A stretch of DNA of 13,808 nucleotides from Thiobacillus sp. GTDB lineage: Bacteria; Pseudomonadota; Gammaproteobacteria; Burkholderiales; Thiobacillaceae. Shown here piece by piece: positions 1 to 7,315 of the stretch. The first letter of the stretch is position 1, and every line of letters begins with the position of its first letter. Made by a program: the position numbers and the translations under genes. The notes under the pieces were generated by a model. That model made no database searches, was not told the DNA's origin, and was given only the letters and a program-made list of their open reading frames with translations. Where the stretch lies: the NCBI GenBank assembly GCA_024710445.1, contig JANJUT010000244.1:1-13808 (forward strand), in the 5' to 3' direction.

Positions 1-209
1 CCCGCGCCGATAGCATTGTCATTAACGGTATCGAAAATGGTGGTGCTTGACTCATATGTGAACAGGAACTCGTTCTTCATGGAAGTACAAGTCGGGCATA
101 CCTGGCCGCCTGCGGGACCGTAGTTGGTGCCAACATCCACATAAAACGGGTCAGCTGAAACGTTGCCTGCAGCCAGCAACACGGATGCCGCTATCAGTGA
201 TTTTTTCAT
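1..209 (-). CDS. Secreted protein, 5' part only (possible PEP-CTERM/exosortase substrate)
   Basis: The first 69 codons are visible; the gene runs off the left edge with no stop. It begins MKKSLIAASVLLAAGNVSA, a classic Sec signal peptide (Lys-Lys, hydrophobic core, cleavage probably after VSA). The mature start is DPFYVDVGTNYGPAGGQ, followed by a CPTC pair and a stretch rich in Asp, Asn and Thr, suggesting an extracellular beta-type fold. A GAGGGG Shine-Dalgarno-like stretch lies just upstream of the ATG. A near-consensus sigma-54 promoter lies 58 bases or more upstream, the usual regulation of PEP-CTERM proteins in floc-forming and related betaproteobacteria. The diagnostic C-terminal PEP motif would be outside the window, so the PEP-CTERM assignment is inference. 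A secreted protein is well supported; the family is not. Confidence 0.75.
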   Translation of the reverse strand, partial: MKKSLIAASVLLAAGNVSADPFYVDVGTNYGPAGGQVCPTCTSMKNEFLFTYESSTTIFDTVNDNAIGA

Positions 210-266
210 TTCGATTACCCCTCTACAAATACTGGTTTAAAGATTGAAAGCCTATGTCACAACCTA

Positions 267-283
267 AGCAACAGCCATGCCAG
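267..283 (-). promoter_or_regulatory. Sigma-54 (RpoN) -24/-12 promoter
   Basis: Read on the minus strand the site is CTGGCATGGCTGTTGCT. It matches the sigma-54 consensus YTGGCACG-N4-TTGCW at nearly every position and has the invariant GG-N10-GC spacing (GG at 281-280, GC at 269-268). Transcription would start near 256 and give a 5' leader of about 47 nt before the ATG at 209. Sigma-54 promoters need an enhancer-binding protein; candidate sites lie at 356-373 and 547-564. Confidence 0.8.
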
Positions 284-355
284 AACAAACAAACCGCTGA
301 TAACAAAGGACTATTTTCGTTTCCAGGCATTCCAATATCTTTCGTCTGCCTAAAA

Positions 356-373
356 GTGTAAAAATTACCGACA
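356..373. promoter_or_regulatory. Candidate enhancer-binding-protein site, copy 1
   Basis: The plus strand reads GTGTAAAAATTACCGACA; with the next base it has GTGT/ACAC ends in an imperfect dyad. It lies about 73 bp upstream of the sigma-54 -24 element, a normal distance for an activator site. The same 18-mer occurs again at 547-564 with two mismatches. A PrsR-type regulator of PEP-CTERM genes is the most likely reader, by inference from context. Confidence 0.5.
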
Positions 374-546
374 CCCTGAATTCGCCACACCTGAAAACCC
401 AACGAGTAAGCTGCAACGTGTGCAATCAACACGAAAACAAGCCTCACCCATGGGATAGCATAGGGCGTGCCACTAATCTCAACAAGTTGATTAATAAAGA
501 CATTTTTCATTCCGCCCGCTCGACCCTCGGCATTTGAGCGGCTGGA

Positions 547-564
547 GTGTAAAGATTCCCGACA
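547..564. promoter_or_regulatory. Candidate enhancer-binding-protein site, copy 2
   Basis: The plus strand reads GTGTAAAGATTCCCGACA, 16 of 18 bases identical to copy 1 and in the same orientation 191 bp away. It could be a distal enhancer for the leftward sigma-54 promoter or serve the rightward methyltransferase gene. I found no sigma-54 element upstream of that gene. Confidence 0.4.
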
Positions 565-746
565 ATGTTCGGCATGACCCACTGCCAGCCAGGAGATTTC
601 GCCTCTCCGATGGCTGGGCCCTCTAGATACCGGTGATATCCGACAGCACTGCTAACCACAGGATTCGAGTTGCCGGTCCGGGAGCGGCTGGTATTCATGC
701 TTCGTGGTGTTATTGTTTGATGTGTAGCCTAGCCATAGGAATGACC

Positions 747-1628
747 ATGAATTTACCTCGCCCTGCATTGCTCCCTACGTTTCTGCGCGAATTGACAAGC
801 CCCCAGACATTGCCCCGCGAGCCCGAACCCGACGCCATCATGGTTGACGAGGAACAGGTGGCGGCTTTTTCTGAAACCGGACGGAATGAAAGCACCCTGG
901 CGGCCTCTTATCTGTTCCATTCCGCGCGCGCCTCCCAGGCCATTCAAGGGTGCAAGCAGGTAGTCGATCTGGGATGCGGTCCGGCAAATCAGTTGATACA
1001 AATTGCCGGACTCAACCCCGAGATAGAATTTATCGGGGTCGACATGTCACAGGAAATGCTCAGGCACGCCCATGAGCACGTGGCGAATGCCGGGGTCTCC
1101 AACGTAAGCTTTCAAACAGGCGACATCACGAACCTGGCGCAATTCGGAGACCACTCGGTTGACGGCGTGATGAGTACAGTCTCCCTTCATCACCTGCCTA
1201 CCTCGAATCATCTGGAAGGCTGCTTTCGTGAAATCAAACGCATACTGAAACCGGGTGGTGCCATTTATCTCGCTGACTTTGGCCGCCTCAAATCGCTGAA
1301 ATCGGTCATATTCTTCGCCTACATGAACCAGGACCGCGACCCTCACCAATTGTTGCTGGACTATGAGCGCTCGTTGCGAGCGGCATTCCTATTGTCGGAT
1401 TTTGAGCAACTTGCAACCCAATTTCTGCCAGAAAGCGTAAGCATTTACAGCACTTTCAAGGTGCCTTTGCTTATCTTGTTGAAAACACCTGACAAAGCAC
1501 TGCCTGCCTCAAAAATAAAAATTTTGAACGCAATGAGAAAAAAACTGAACCCTCGATTCAGGCACGATCTTGATGACATGAGGATATTTTTCAAGCTTGG
1601 CGGCTTGAAGAACGATGTTTTTAGCTAG
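747..1628 (+). CDS. SAM-dependent class I methyltransferase
   Basis: The 293-residue protein has a Rossmann-type methyltransferase domain. Motif I is VVDLGCGPAN (about 72-81), the acidic strand-2 end is FIGVDMS (95-101), GDITNL (125-130) matches the adenine-contact region, VMSTVSLHHLP (141-151) is motif IV-like, and LKPGGAIYLADF (167-178) is the post-motif strand. These are typical of the Methyltransf_11/25 families, which act on small molecules, lipids or quinones; the substrate cannot be read from sequence. About 110 residues follow the core and may form a substrate lid. ATG 747 is chosen because AGGA (737-740) lies six bases upstream; the frame is open back to 633 but the upstream part looks non-coding, and ATG 741 sits directly on the AGGA. 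The gene stands alone, convergent with the FeeM-like gene. A role in modifying an exported product is only a guess. Confidence 0.85.
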   Translation: MNLPRPALLPTFLRELTSPQTLPREPEPDAIMVDEEQVAAFSETGRNESTLAASYLFHSARASQAIQGCKQVVDLGCGPANQLIQIAGLNPEIEFIGVDMSQEMLRHAHEHVANAGVSNVSFQTGDITNLAQFGDHSVDGVMSTVSLHHLPTSNHLEGCFREIKRILKPGGAIYLADFGRLKSLKSVIFFAYMNQDRDPHQLLLDYERSLRAAFLLSDFEQLATQFLPESVSIYSTFKVPLLILLKTPDKALPASKIKILNAMRKKLNPRFRHDLDDMRIFFKLGGLKNDVFS

Positions 1629-1739
1629 GGCCTGTTCACACTAATTCCTGGCTGCCCATATGCTGGAGACAGCCCAAGCGATGCGTTCACGCCAGCAAAC
1701 ATGCTGCGCCCCCCCATCGGCACAACACCGAAGTGACGG

Positions 1740-2525
1740 CTATTCGCCGTGGATCAGGCGTTGAGTGATGCCGACTTCATCGTTTTTGTTGAAGAAAAAC
1801 GGATAAAGCGAACGCGAAGTGCCGGCAGAGTCTGCATTGCCACCGAGCTGCTCAATCTGCTGGTCAACGTAATCCAGTTCCAGCCGAAGCAGGACCGCCG
1901 GGGCATTCACCCGGCTGCACAGACGCTCCGGCCCAAATTCCTTAAACCCCAGCATGCGTTTATAAAAAGCCACATGCCGAGGATTTACTTCAATAACCAC
2001 ATCCGTGTGACCTTGCATGACCCGGCCATAGATATAGGCAATATGGAAAAGCGATGCCAACACACGTTTGGCACTCTGAGTTTGATCAATTGCCAGCTTG
2101 GTGAGCTCGCACACCTTGCGCCCTTCGGCACGCAAGCTGTCAATTTCGGATTTGTATAACTCCTCGACGAGCAGAGGCTGAGGTGAATCCAGACCCAAAG
2201 TCAGCGTACCGATGACCTTGTCTTCCTGAAACGCCATCAACGTGATGCGTTCCGGCGCTTTCTCGAATCCACTGGCTTCGTAGCCACGGCTGGCATATTT
2301 GCGCTGCACCAGCATGCTGGCGGAACTGACTCGCTCGTTGGAATGGGCCAGGCGGATCTTGAAAACCTGCTGCTCCACGTTCTCGTCAGCCTGGCTCTCG
2401 GGACTGTGCTTTTCAGGCAGCGCAAGCTCTTTGAGCTGGTAAGGCGAGATGGCAACAATTGTCTTGTCCCACTCGTCCGGAGCCTGTCGTCTCTTGAGTC
2501 CTGAAAATATTTTCAGTATTTCCAC
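1740..2525 (-). CDS. FeeM-like N-acyl amino acid synthase (GNAT fold)
   Basis: The 261-residue protein matches, from memory, the FeeM-type N-acyl amino acid synthase family. These GNAT-fold enzymes, related to LuxI-type autoinducer synthases, transfer a long acyl chain from acyl-ACP to an amino acid. Visible family segments are RKYASRGYE (75-83), GTLTLGLDS (106-114), GRKVCELTKLAID (135-147), LASLFHIAYIYGR (156-168), VIEVNPRHVAFYKRMLGF (177-194) and ERLCSRVNAPAVLL (200-213), then a C-terminal SLYPFFF. About 55 N-terminal residues precede the core and vary in the family. The start is a GTG with only a weak upstream GAG; an in-frame stop at 2561-2559 limits extension. It lies 116 bp downstream of hemB on the same strand but is probably a separate unit. 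The acyl acceptor and product are unknown. Confidence 0.8.
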   Translation of the reverse strand: MEILKIFSGLKRRQAPDEWDKTIVAISPYQLKELALPEKHSPESQADENVEQQVFKIRLAHSNERVSSASMLVQRKYASRGYEASGFEKAPERITLMAFQEDKVIGTLTLGLDSPQPLLVEELYKSEIDSLRAEGRKVCELTKLAIDQTQSAKRVLASLFHIAYIYGRVMQGHTDVVIEVNPRHVAFYKRMLGFKEFGPERLCSRVNAPAVLLRLELDYVDQQIEQLGGNADSAGTSRSLYPFFFNKNDEVGITQRLIHGE

Positions 2526-2641
2526 GCGTATGTCTCGAATCAGAAAATGGGTATTACCCTAACCATAACTCTCGCTTGATTAGAGGCCCATGCCTATCTT
2601 TGCGGCAAAAAGCCCAACAACTTGACCGGTCCGGCAACCCC

Positions 2642-3718
<1,077 letters not shown>

Positions 3719-3728
3719 TCATATCGTC

Positions 3729-3814
3729 TTCCCGCTTCTCCTCCCTGAGCGGGATGCCTTAATCCCCTTAAGGCATTTTGTTGCCCCGGCCCCTCCCTTG
3801 GTCGGGGCTTTTTG
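3729..3814 (+). ncRNA. Candidate small RNA with CCUCCC (anti-Shine-Dalgarno) loops
   Basis: Three adjacent stem-loops lie on the plus strand. Stem 3730-3736/3748-3754 (TCCCGCT/AGCGGGA) has an 11-nt loop with CTCCTCCCT. Stem 3754-3762/3768-3776 (ATGCCTTAA/TTAAGGCAT, perfect) has loop TCCCC. Stem 3783-3791/3800-3808 (nine pairs) has loop CCTCCCTT and is followed by TTTTT. Neither flanking gene is on this strand. Exposed CCUCC in two loops mimics the 3' end of 16S rRNA and could pair with Shine-Dalgarno sites. From memory this resembles the Rfam family called Betaproteobacteria toxic small RNA and the CCUCCUCCC-loop RNAs of alphaproteobacteria. The 5' end is not defined; I saw no clear promoter in 3660-3728. 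Confidence 0.65.
3783..3813 (+). terminator. Rho-independent terminator (third hairpin of the RNA candidate)
   Basis: A nine-pair GC-rich stem (GCCCCGGCC/GGTCGGGGC, one G-T pair) with an 8-nt loop is followed by five T residues on the plus strand. On the minus strand the stem has only an A-run upstream and no T tail downstream, so it is a poor terminator for engB. Confidence 0.7.
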
Positions 3815-3834
3815 TTCCGGGCTTTTCAGTACGC

Positions 3835-4464
3835 TTATTCTTCCGCCGTTTGCTGGCTCGCCTGTTGCGCCTGCTGGAACCAGCCTTCAATCAAGGCGGC
3901 AGCCTCATCCGCTCCCAGGCGGGACAAACTCGAAAACAACTGTACCGTAACGCTCTCCAGCGCTGCGAGTTCCTGCTTGACGCGCCGCAGGGTCAGTGCC
4001 TTCTCGCTGTTGGACAGCTTGTCCGACTTGGACAGGAGGATATGAACCGGCTTGCCCGTCGGCGTAAACCAGGCAAGCATCTGTCGATCCAGCGGCGTGA
4101 GCGGATGTCGTGCATCCATGATCAACACCATTCCCACCAGCGCTTCACGTTCCTGGAGGTAACGCGACAGCAAGCCTTCCCACTTTGCCTTTACTTCAGG
4201 CGGAACTTTTGCATAACCATAGCCAGGCAGGTCAACCAGATAAGTATCGGCATCCAGTTCAAAAAAGTTGATCAGCTGGGTGCGGCCCGGTGTTTTGGAG
4301 GTATAGGCCAGGCGGTTGATTCTGGTTAACAGGTTGATTGCGCTAGACTTTCCGGCATTGGATCGCCCGGCAAACGCCACCTCGGCGCGGCTATAGGGCA
4401 AATCGCGCAACTGCGCGACTGATGTGTGGAAATGGGCGCGATTGAGCACGGGCTTGGCAGTCAT
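3835..4464 (-). CDS. engB: Ribosome biogenesis GTPase EngB/YsxC/YihA
   Basis: This 209-residue GTP-binding protein of the TRAFAC class aids late 50S subunit assembly and is of usual family length. The G motifs are in order: G1 GRSNAGKSS (33-41), G2 region SKTPGRTQ (56-63), G3 DLPGYGYAK (78-86), G4 LLSKSDK (143-149; SKSD in place of the usual TKxD) and G5 FSSL (177-180). ATG 4464 is taken because [12 protein letters not shown] is the normal N-terminus; the frame stays open to 4659 but that part is antisense to the cytochrome gene. The gene diverges from cytochrome c4 and lies upstream of hemB on the same strand. The ribosome binding site is weak. Confidence 0.95.
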   Translation of the reverse strand: MTAKPVLNRAHFHTSVAQLRDLPYSRAEVAFAGRSNAGKSSAINLLTRINRLAYTSKTPGRTQLINFFELDADTYLVDLPGYGYAKVPPEVKAKWEGLLSRYLQEREALVGMVLIMDARHPLTPLDRQMLAWFTPTGKPVHILLSKSDKLSNSEKALTLRRVKQELAALESVTVQLFSSLSRLGADEAAALIEGWFQQAQQASQQTAEE

Positions 4465-4482
4465 ATTAGTTGCCGCTAAACT
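4454..4482 (+). promoter_or_regulatory. Sigma-70-type promoter for the cytochrome c4 gene
   Basis: A -35 TTGGCA (4454-4459), a 17-base spacer and a -10 TAAACT (4477-4482) lie 39 bp before the cytochrome ATG. The -10 overlaps that of the divergent candidate promoter for engB. Confidence 0.5.
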
Positions 4483-4505
4483 ACCCGTTTTCCCAAGTTT
4501 TGCAA
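4478..4505 (-). promoter_or_regulatory. Candidate promoter for engB
   Basis: On the minus strand TTGCAA (4505-4500), a 16-base spacer and TAGTTT (4483-4478) precede the engB ATG by 13 bases, leaving a very short leader. The match is moderate. Confidence 0.35.
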
Positions 4506-4521
4506 GCTTCAGGAGCTTTTG

Positions 4522-5148
4522 ATGAAACTCGTCGTCTCTCTGGTCGCCGCTCTGGCCACCACCACCGCTTTTGCCAACACCCCCGCTGCGGCCCCGGCCA
4601 GCAAAGGCGATCCCAAGGCGGCAGAAACTATTGTCAATCAGGTTTGTGCCGGCTGCCATTCAGCGGACGGTAACAGCATGGCTGCTGCCAACCCCAAGCT
4701 GGCCGGCCTCAACGCTGAATACCTCAACAAGCAACTTACCGATTTCAAGTCAGGCGCGCGCAAGAACGCCGTGATGAGCGGCATGGTTGCTTCGCTGACA
4801 CCGCAGGACATGCTGAACCTGTCTGCGTATTTCAGCGCGCAGCAGCCCAAGCCGGGCACATCCCAGGATCAGGCACTGGCACTGCTCGGCCAGAAGATCT
4901 ATCGTGGTGGCGTGCAGGGTGCTGGCGTGCCGGCCTGTGCATCGTGCCACGGCGCACAGGGTAAAGGCATTCCGGTACAGTTCCCGCGACTGGCCGGCCA
5001 ACATGGCGATTACATTTATACCCAGCTGAACAGCTTCCGTGTCCAGGAACGCAGCAACGATGCGGCCAAGATGATGCGCAGCATTGCAGCCAAGATGACC
5101 GATGCCGACATGAAAGCCGTATCGGCATATATTCAAGGCCTGCGCTAG
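4522..5148 (+). CDS. Cytochrome c4 (periplasmic di-haem cytochrome c)
   Basis: This 208-residue protein has a signal peptide ([18 protein letters not shown]) and two homologous cytochrome c domains. Haem-binding motifs are CAGCH (42-46) and CASCH (139-143). Methionines M85/M88 and M184/M185 are the likely sixth ligands of the two haems. Length and two-domain layout match cytochrome c4, an electron carrier towards terminal oxidases. ATG 4522 is chosen over the in-frame TTG just before it because AGGAG (4511-4515) is six bases upstream. It is followed by a strong terminator, so it is probably monocistronic. The cytochrome c maturation genes start 140 bp downstream, a functional pairing. Confidence 0.93.
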   Translation: MKLVVSLVAALATTTAFANTPAAAPASKGDPKAAETIVNQVCAGCHSADGNSMAAANPKLAGLNAEYLNKQLTDFKSGARKNAVMSGMVASLTPQDMLNLSAYFSAQQPKPGTSQDQALALLGQKIYRGGVQGAGVPACASCHGAQGKGIPVQFPRLAGQHGDYIYTQLNSFRVQERSNDAAKMMRSIAAKMTDADMKAVSAYIQGLR

Positions 5149-5231
5149 TGCGGGGCTGTTGACACTTTAGTGGCTTTAAAACTGCGGCCTACCCTTGGCG
5201 GGTAAACTTTTTGACCGCACCTGAGTCGATG

Positions 5232-5259
5232 AAAGGGTGGCGTAAGTCACCCTTTTTTT
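5232..5259 (+). terminator. Rho-independent terminator after cytochrome c4
   Basis: The perfect eight-pair stem AAAGGGTG/CACCCTTT (5232-5239/5248-5255) has an 8-nt loop and a run of T residues to 5259. Confidence 0.88.
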
Positions 5260-5288
5260 CTTGCGCCCTTCAGAGCATTGCCGCCTAA

Positions 5289-7301
5289 ATGAACCCCTCC
5301 CCGCATTCCTTCGGCAAATCCCTATTTGAGCTGATGAGCTCAATGCGTTTTGCCATCAGCCTGCTGTCCCTGCTTGCGGTGGCGTCCATCATCGGAACGG
5401 TGCTGAAACAGGCCGAGCCCTACAGCAACTACATCATCCAGCTCGGGCCTTTCTGGTTTCAGGTTTTCGAAAAGCTGGGCTTGTATGACGTCTATCACGC
5501 CGCCTGGTTTCTGCTCATCCTGACTTTCCTGGTTGCATCAGTCAGCGTCTGCATCATTCGCAACGCTCCAGGTTTTGCGCGCGACATGAGAAGCTTTCGC
5601 GAACATGTCAGCGAACAATCGCTCAACGCCTTCAAGCACCAGCATTCCGCCAACACCACGCAACCACCCGAAGCGCTCGCCGCCACCACGCAACGTTATC
5701 TGGAAGGTCAGGGCTACAAGGTCAAAAACCTGCCGCGCGAAGACGGCGTGCTGCTCGCCGCCAAGGCCGGCAGCTGGAATCGCCTCGGCTATTTCCTGGC
5801 GCATTCGGCCATCGTCATGATCTGCATTGGCGGACTGATGGACGGCAATCTGGTATTCAAGGCCCAGCAGTTGCTGGGTTACAAAAAAATCGAAAAACGC
5901 GACATCCCGCAAAGCCAGGTACCCGCCATTTCCCGGCTGTCCGCTTCCAACCCGTCATTCCGCGGCAGCGTGCAGATCCCGGAAGGCTCCAGCGCAAGCG
6001 TGGCTTTCCTGAACGTGGCCGACGGCTACCTGGTGCAGGAGCTGCCGTTCACCGTGGCACTGAAGCAGTTCCGCATCGAACACTACACCACCGGCCAGCC
6101 CAAGAATTTTGAAAGCGACATTGAGATATTCGACCATGCCGGCAAGAAAATCCGCGAAGCCACCATCGCCGTCAACCACCCGCTGATCCACGACGGTATC
6201 GCGATTTATCAAGCCAGTTTTGCCGATGGCGGGACCCGCCTTGCGATTCGCGGCTGGAACCTGTTCGCGCCGACGGCCGCGCCGTTCGACGTCACGGGCA
6301 CGGTACATGAGCGCAGCACGCTGACCAGCGAAGCGGGAAACTACACACTGGAATTCATCGACTTCCGGCCATTCAACATCGAAAACATGGGCGGTGAAAC
6401 CACCGCGACGCGCGACACCATGAGCGTGTTCGGCGGCAGCCCGGTCAGCGACAAGAAACACCTGCGCAATGTCGGCCCCAGCTTCCAGTACAAGATGCGC
6501 GACGCGCGCGGCCAGGCACGTGAATTCAGCAACTACATGTTGCCGCTGGAACTGGAGGGGCGCTGGTACATGATGTCGGGGGTGCGTGAATCGCCCAATG
6601 AATCGTTCCGCTACATACGCATGCCGCTGGACGCCGATGGCCGCATCGACAGCTTCATGCGGCTGCGTGGCGCCCTGATGAACCCGGCATTGCGTCCCGA
6701 AATTGCTGCCCGCTTCGCCCGCCAGGCCTTGCCGCAAGACGCCTGGAACACCGAGATCGAGGACAAGCTGAAATTCAGCGCCGCCCAGGTACTGGCGCTG
6801 TTTGGCGAGGGTGGTTTTCAGACACTGGGCCAGTCCATCGAGGACAAGGTACCGGAAGCCGAACGCGACAAAGCCGCGGGCACCTACCTGCGCATTCTGG
6901 AACTCGCTGCATTCGAGGCCTTGCACATCGCCAACCGCCAGGCGGACCTGCCCGCGCCCAAGGCGGATGACGTCACAGGCTGGCTGGTACGTGATTCGCT
7001 TAACAGCATCAGCGACATATTTGTCTATGGTGCACCGGTTTACCTGCAACTTATGCAGTATGACGAGGTCAAGGCTACCGGTCTGCAGCTCACCCGCTCG
7101 CCCGGCCAGAACATCGTCTATTTTGGCTCGCTCCTGCTGACGCTCGGCGTGTTCTTCATGCTCTACGTACGCGAACGCCGGGTCTGGCTGCTGGTCAAGC
7201 ACGGACGTGCGTTGCTGGCCATGTCGTCCGCCAAGCACACGATCGATTTCGAAAAAGAATTCACGCAACACGCGCAAGCACTCGATACGCTTGCCCGGTA
7301 A
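5289..7301 (+). CDS. resB: System II cytochrome c biogenesis protein Ccs1/ResB
   Basis: The 670-residue membrane protein is one half of the system II haem export and ligation complex that attaches haem to CXXCH motifs in the periplasm; its partner is the next gene. Membrane segments are visible at about 21-39, 71-90, 167-185 and 608-627. A large periplasmic domain lies between the third and fourth segments. Family phrases include SSMRFAISLLSLLAVASIIG, GTVLKQAEPYSNYI, FEKLGLYDVYHAAWFLLIL and MRSFREHV. The size fits the betaproteobacterial form. The ATG has no strong Shine-Dalgarno sequence; the full N-terminus fits relatives. The gene follows the cytochrome c4 terminator; no clear promoter was found in the gap. 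Confidence 0.94.
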   Translation: MNPSPHSFGKSLFELMSSMRFAISLLSLLAVASIIGTVLKQAEPYSNYIIQLGPFWFQVFEKLGLYDVYHAAWFLLILTFLVASVSVCIIRNAPGFARDMRSFREHVSEQSLNAFKHQHSANTTQPPEALAATTQRYLEGQGYKVKNLPREDGVLLAAKAGSWNRLGYFLAHSAIVMICIGGLMDGNLVFKAQQLLGYKKIEKRDIPQSQVPAISRLSASNPSFRGSVQIPEGSSASVAFLNVADGYLVQELPFTVALKQFRIEHYTTGQPKNFESDIEIFDHAGKKIREATIAVNHPLIHDGIAIYQASFADGGTRLAIRGWNLFAPTAAPFDVTGTVHERSTLTSEAGNYTLEFIDFRPFNIENMGGETTATRDTMSVFGGSPVSDKKHLRNVGPSFQYKMRDARGQAREFSNYMLPLELEGRWYMMSGVRESPNESFRYIRMPLDADGRIDSFMRLRGALMNPALRPEIAARFARQALPQDAWNTEIEDKLKFSAAQVLALFGEGGFQTLGQSIEDKVPEAERDKAAGTYLRILELAAFEALHIANRQADLPAPKADDVTGWLVRDSLNSISDIFVYGAPVYLQLMQYDEVKATGLQLTRSPGQNIVYFGSLLLTLGVFFMLYVRERRVWLLVKHGRALLAMSSAKHTIDFEKEFTQHAQALDTLAR

Positions 7302-7315
7302 TCCGGAGATTCACC

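Larger units (their letters stand above)
210..746. other. Long intergenic regulatory region
   Basis: This stretch of more than 500 bases separates the leftward secreted-protein gene from the rightward methyltransferase gene. It holds the sigma-54 promoter and the two 18-mers. The part from about 210 to 520 is visibly more AT-rich than the rest of the window. Open frames in it (for example minus 510-223) overlap the promoter elements and have no convincing ribosome binding site, so no gene is called. No clear sigma-70 promoter for the methyltransferase was found. Confidence 0.6.

Noticed and set aside
223..510. Minus-strand open frame starting MKNVFINQLVEIS with a hydrophobic stretch, ending 13 bp before the secreted-protein gene
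   Set aside because: It covers the sigma-54 promoter and activator-like motif of the next gene, has no well-spaced Shine-Dalgarno, and resembles no family I know.
633..746. N-terminal extension of the methyltransferase frame
   Set aside because: It looks like non-coding translation; the well-spaced AGGA points to ATG 747.
1749..2159. Plus-strand frame antisense to the FeeM-like gene
   Set aside because: The minus-strand protein has clear family motifs throughout; the plus frame has none.
3729..3814. Minus-strand reading of the three hairpins as a CsrA/RsmA-binding RNA, since its loops carry GGA
   Set aside because: The T-tail of the last hairpin is on the plus strand, so the plus orientation is favoured, though read-through of the minus strand from engB could still expose these loops.
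4465..4659. N-terminal extension of engB into the cytochrome c4 gene
   Set aside because: Gly/Ser/Arg-rich antisense sequence; family members start at about [12 protein letters not shown].
5159..5187. TTGACA in the cytochrome c4-resB gap as a promoter for resB
   Set aside because: No -10 element lies at 16-18 bases, and the cytochrome terminator at 5232-5259 is downstream of it.
5955..7277. 440-codon minus-strand frame inside resB
   Set aside because: Long antisense frames are common in GC-rich coding DNA; the sequence is compositionally biased and resB is clearly real.
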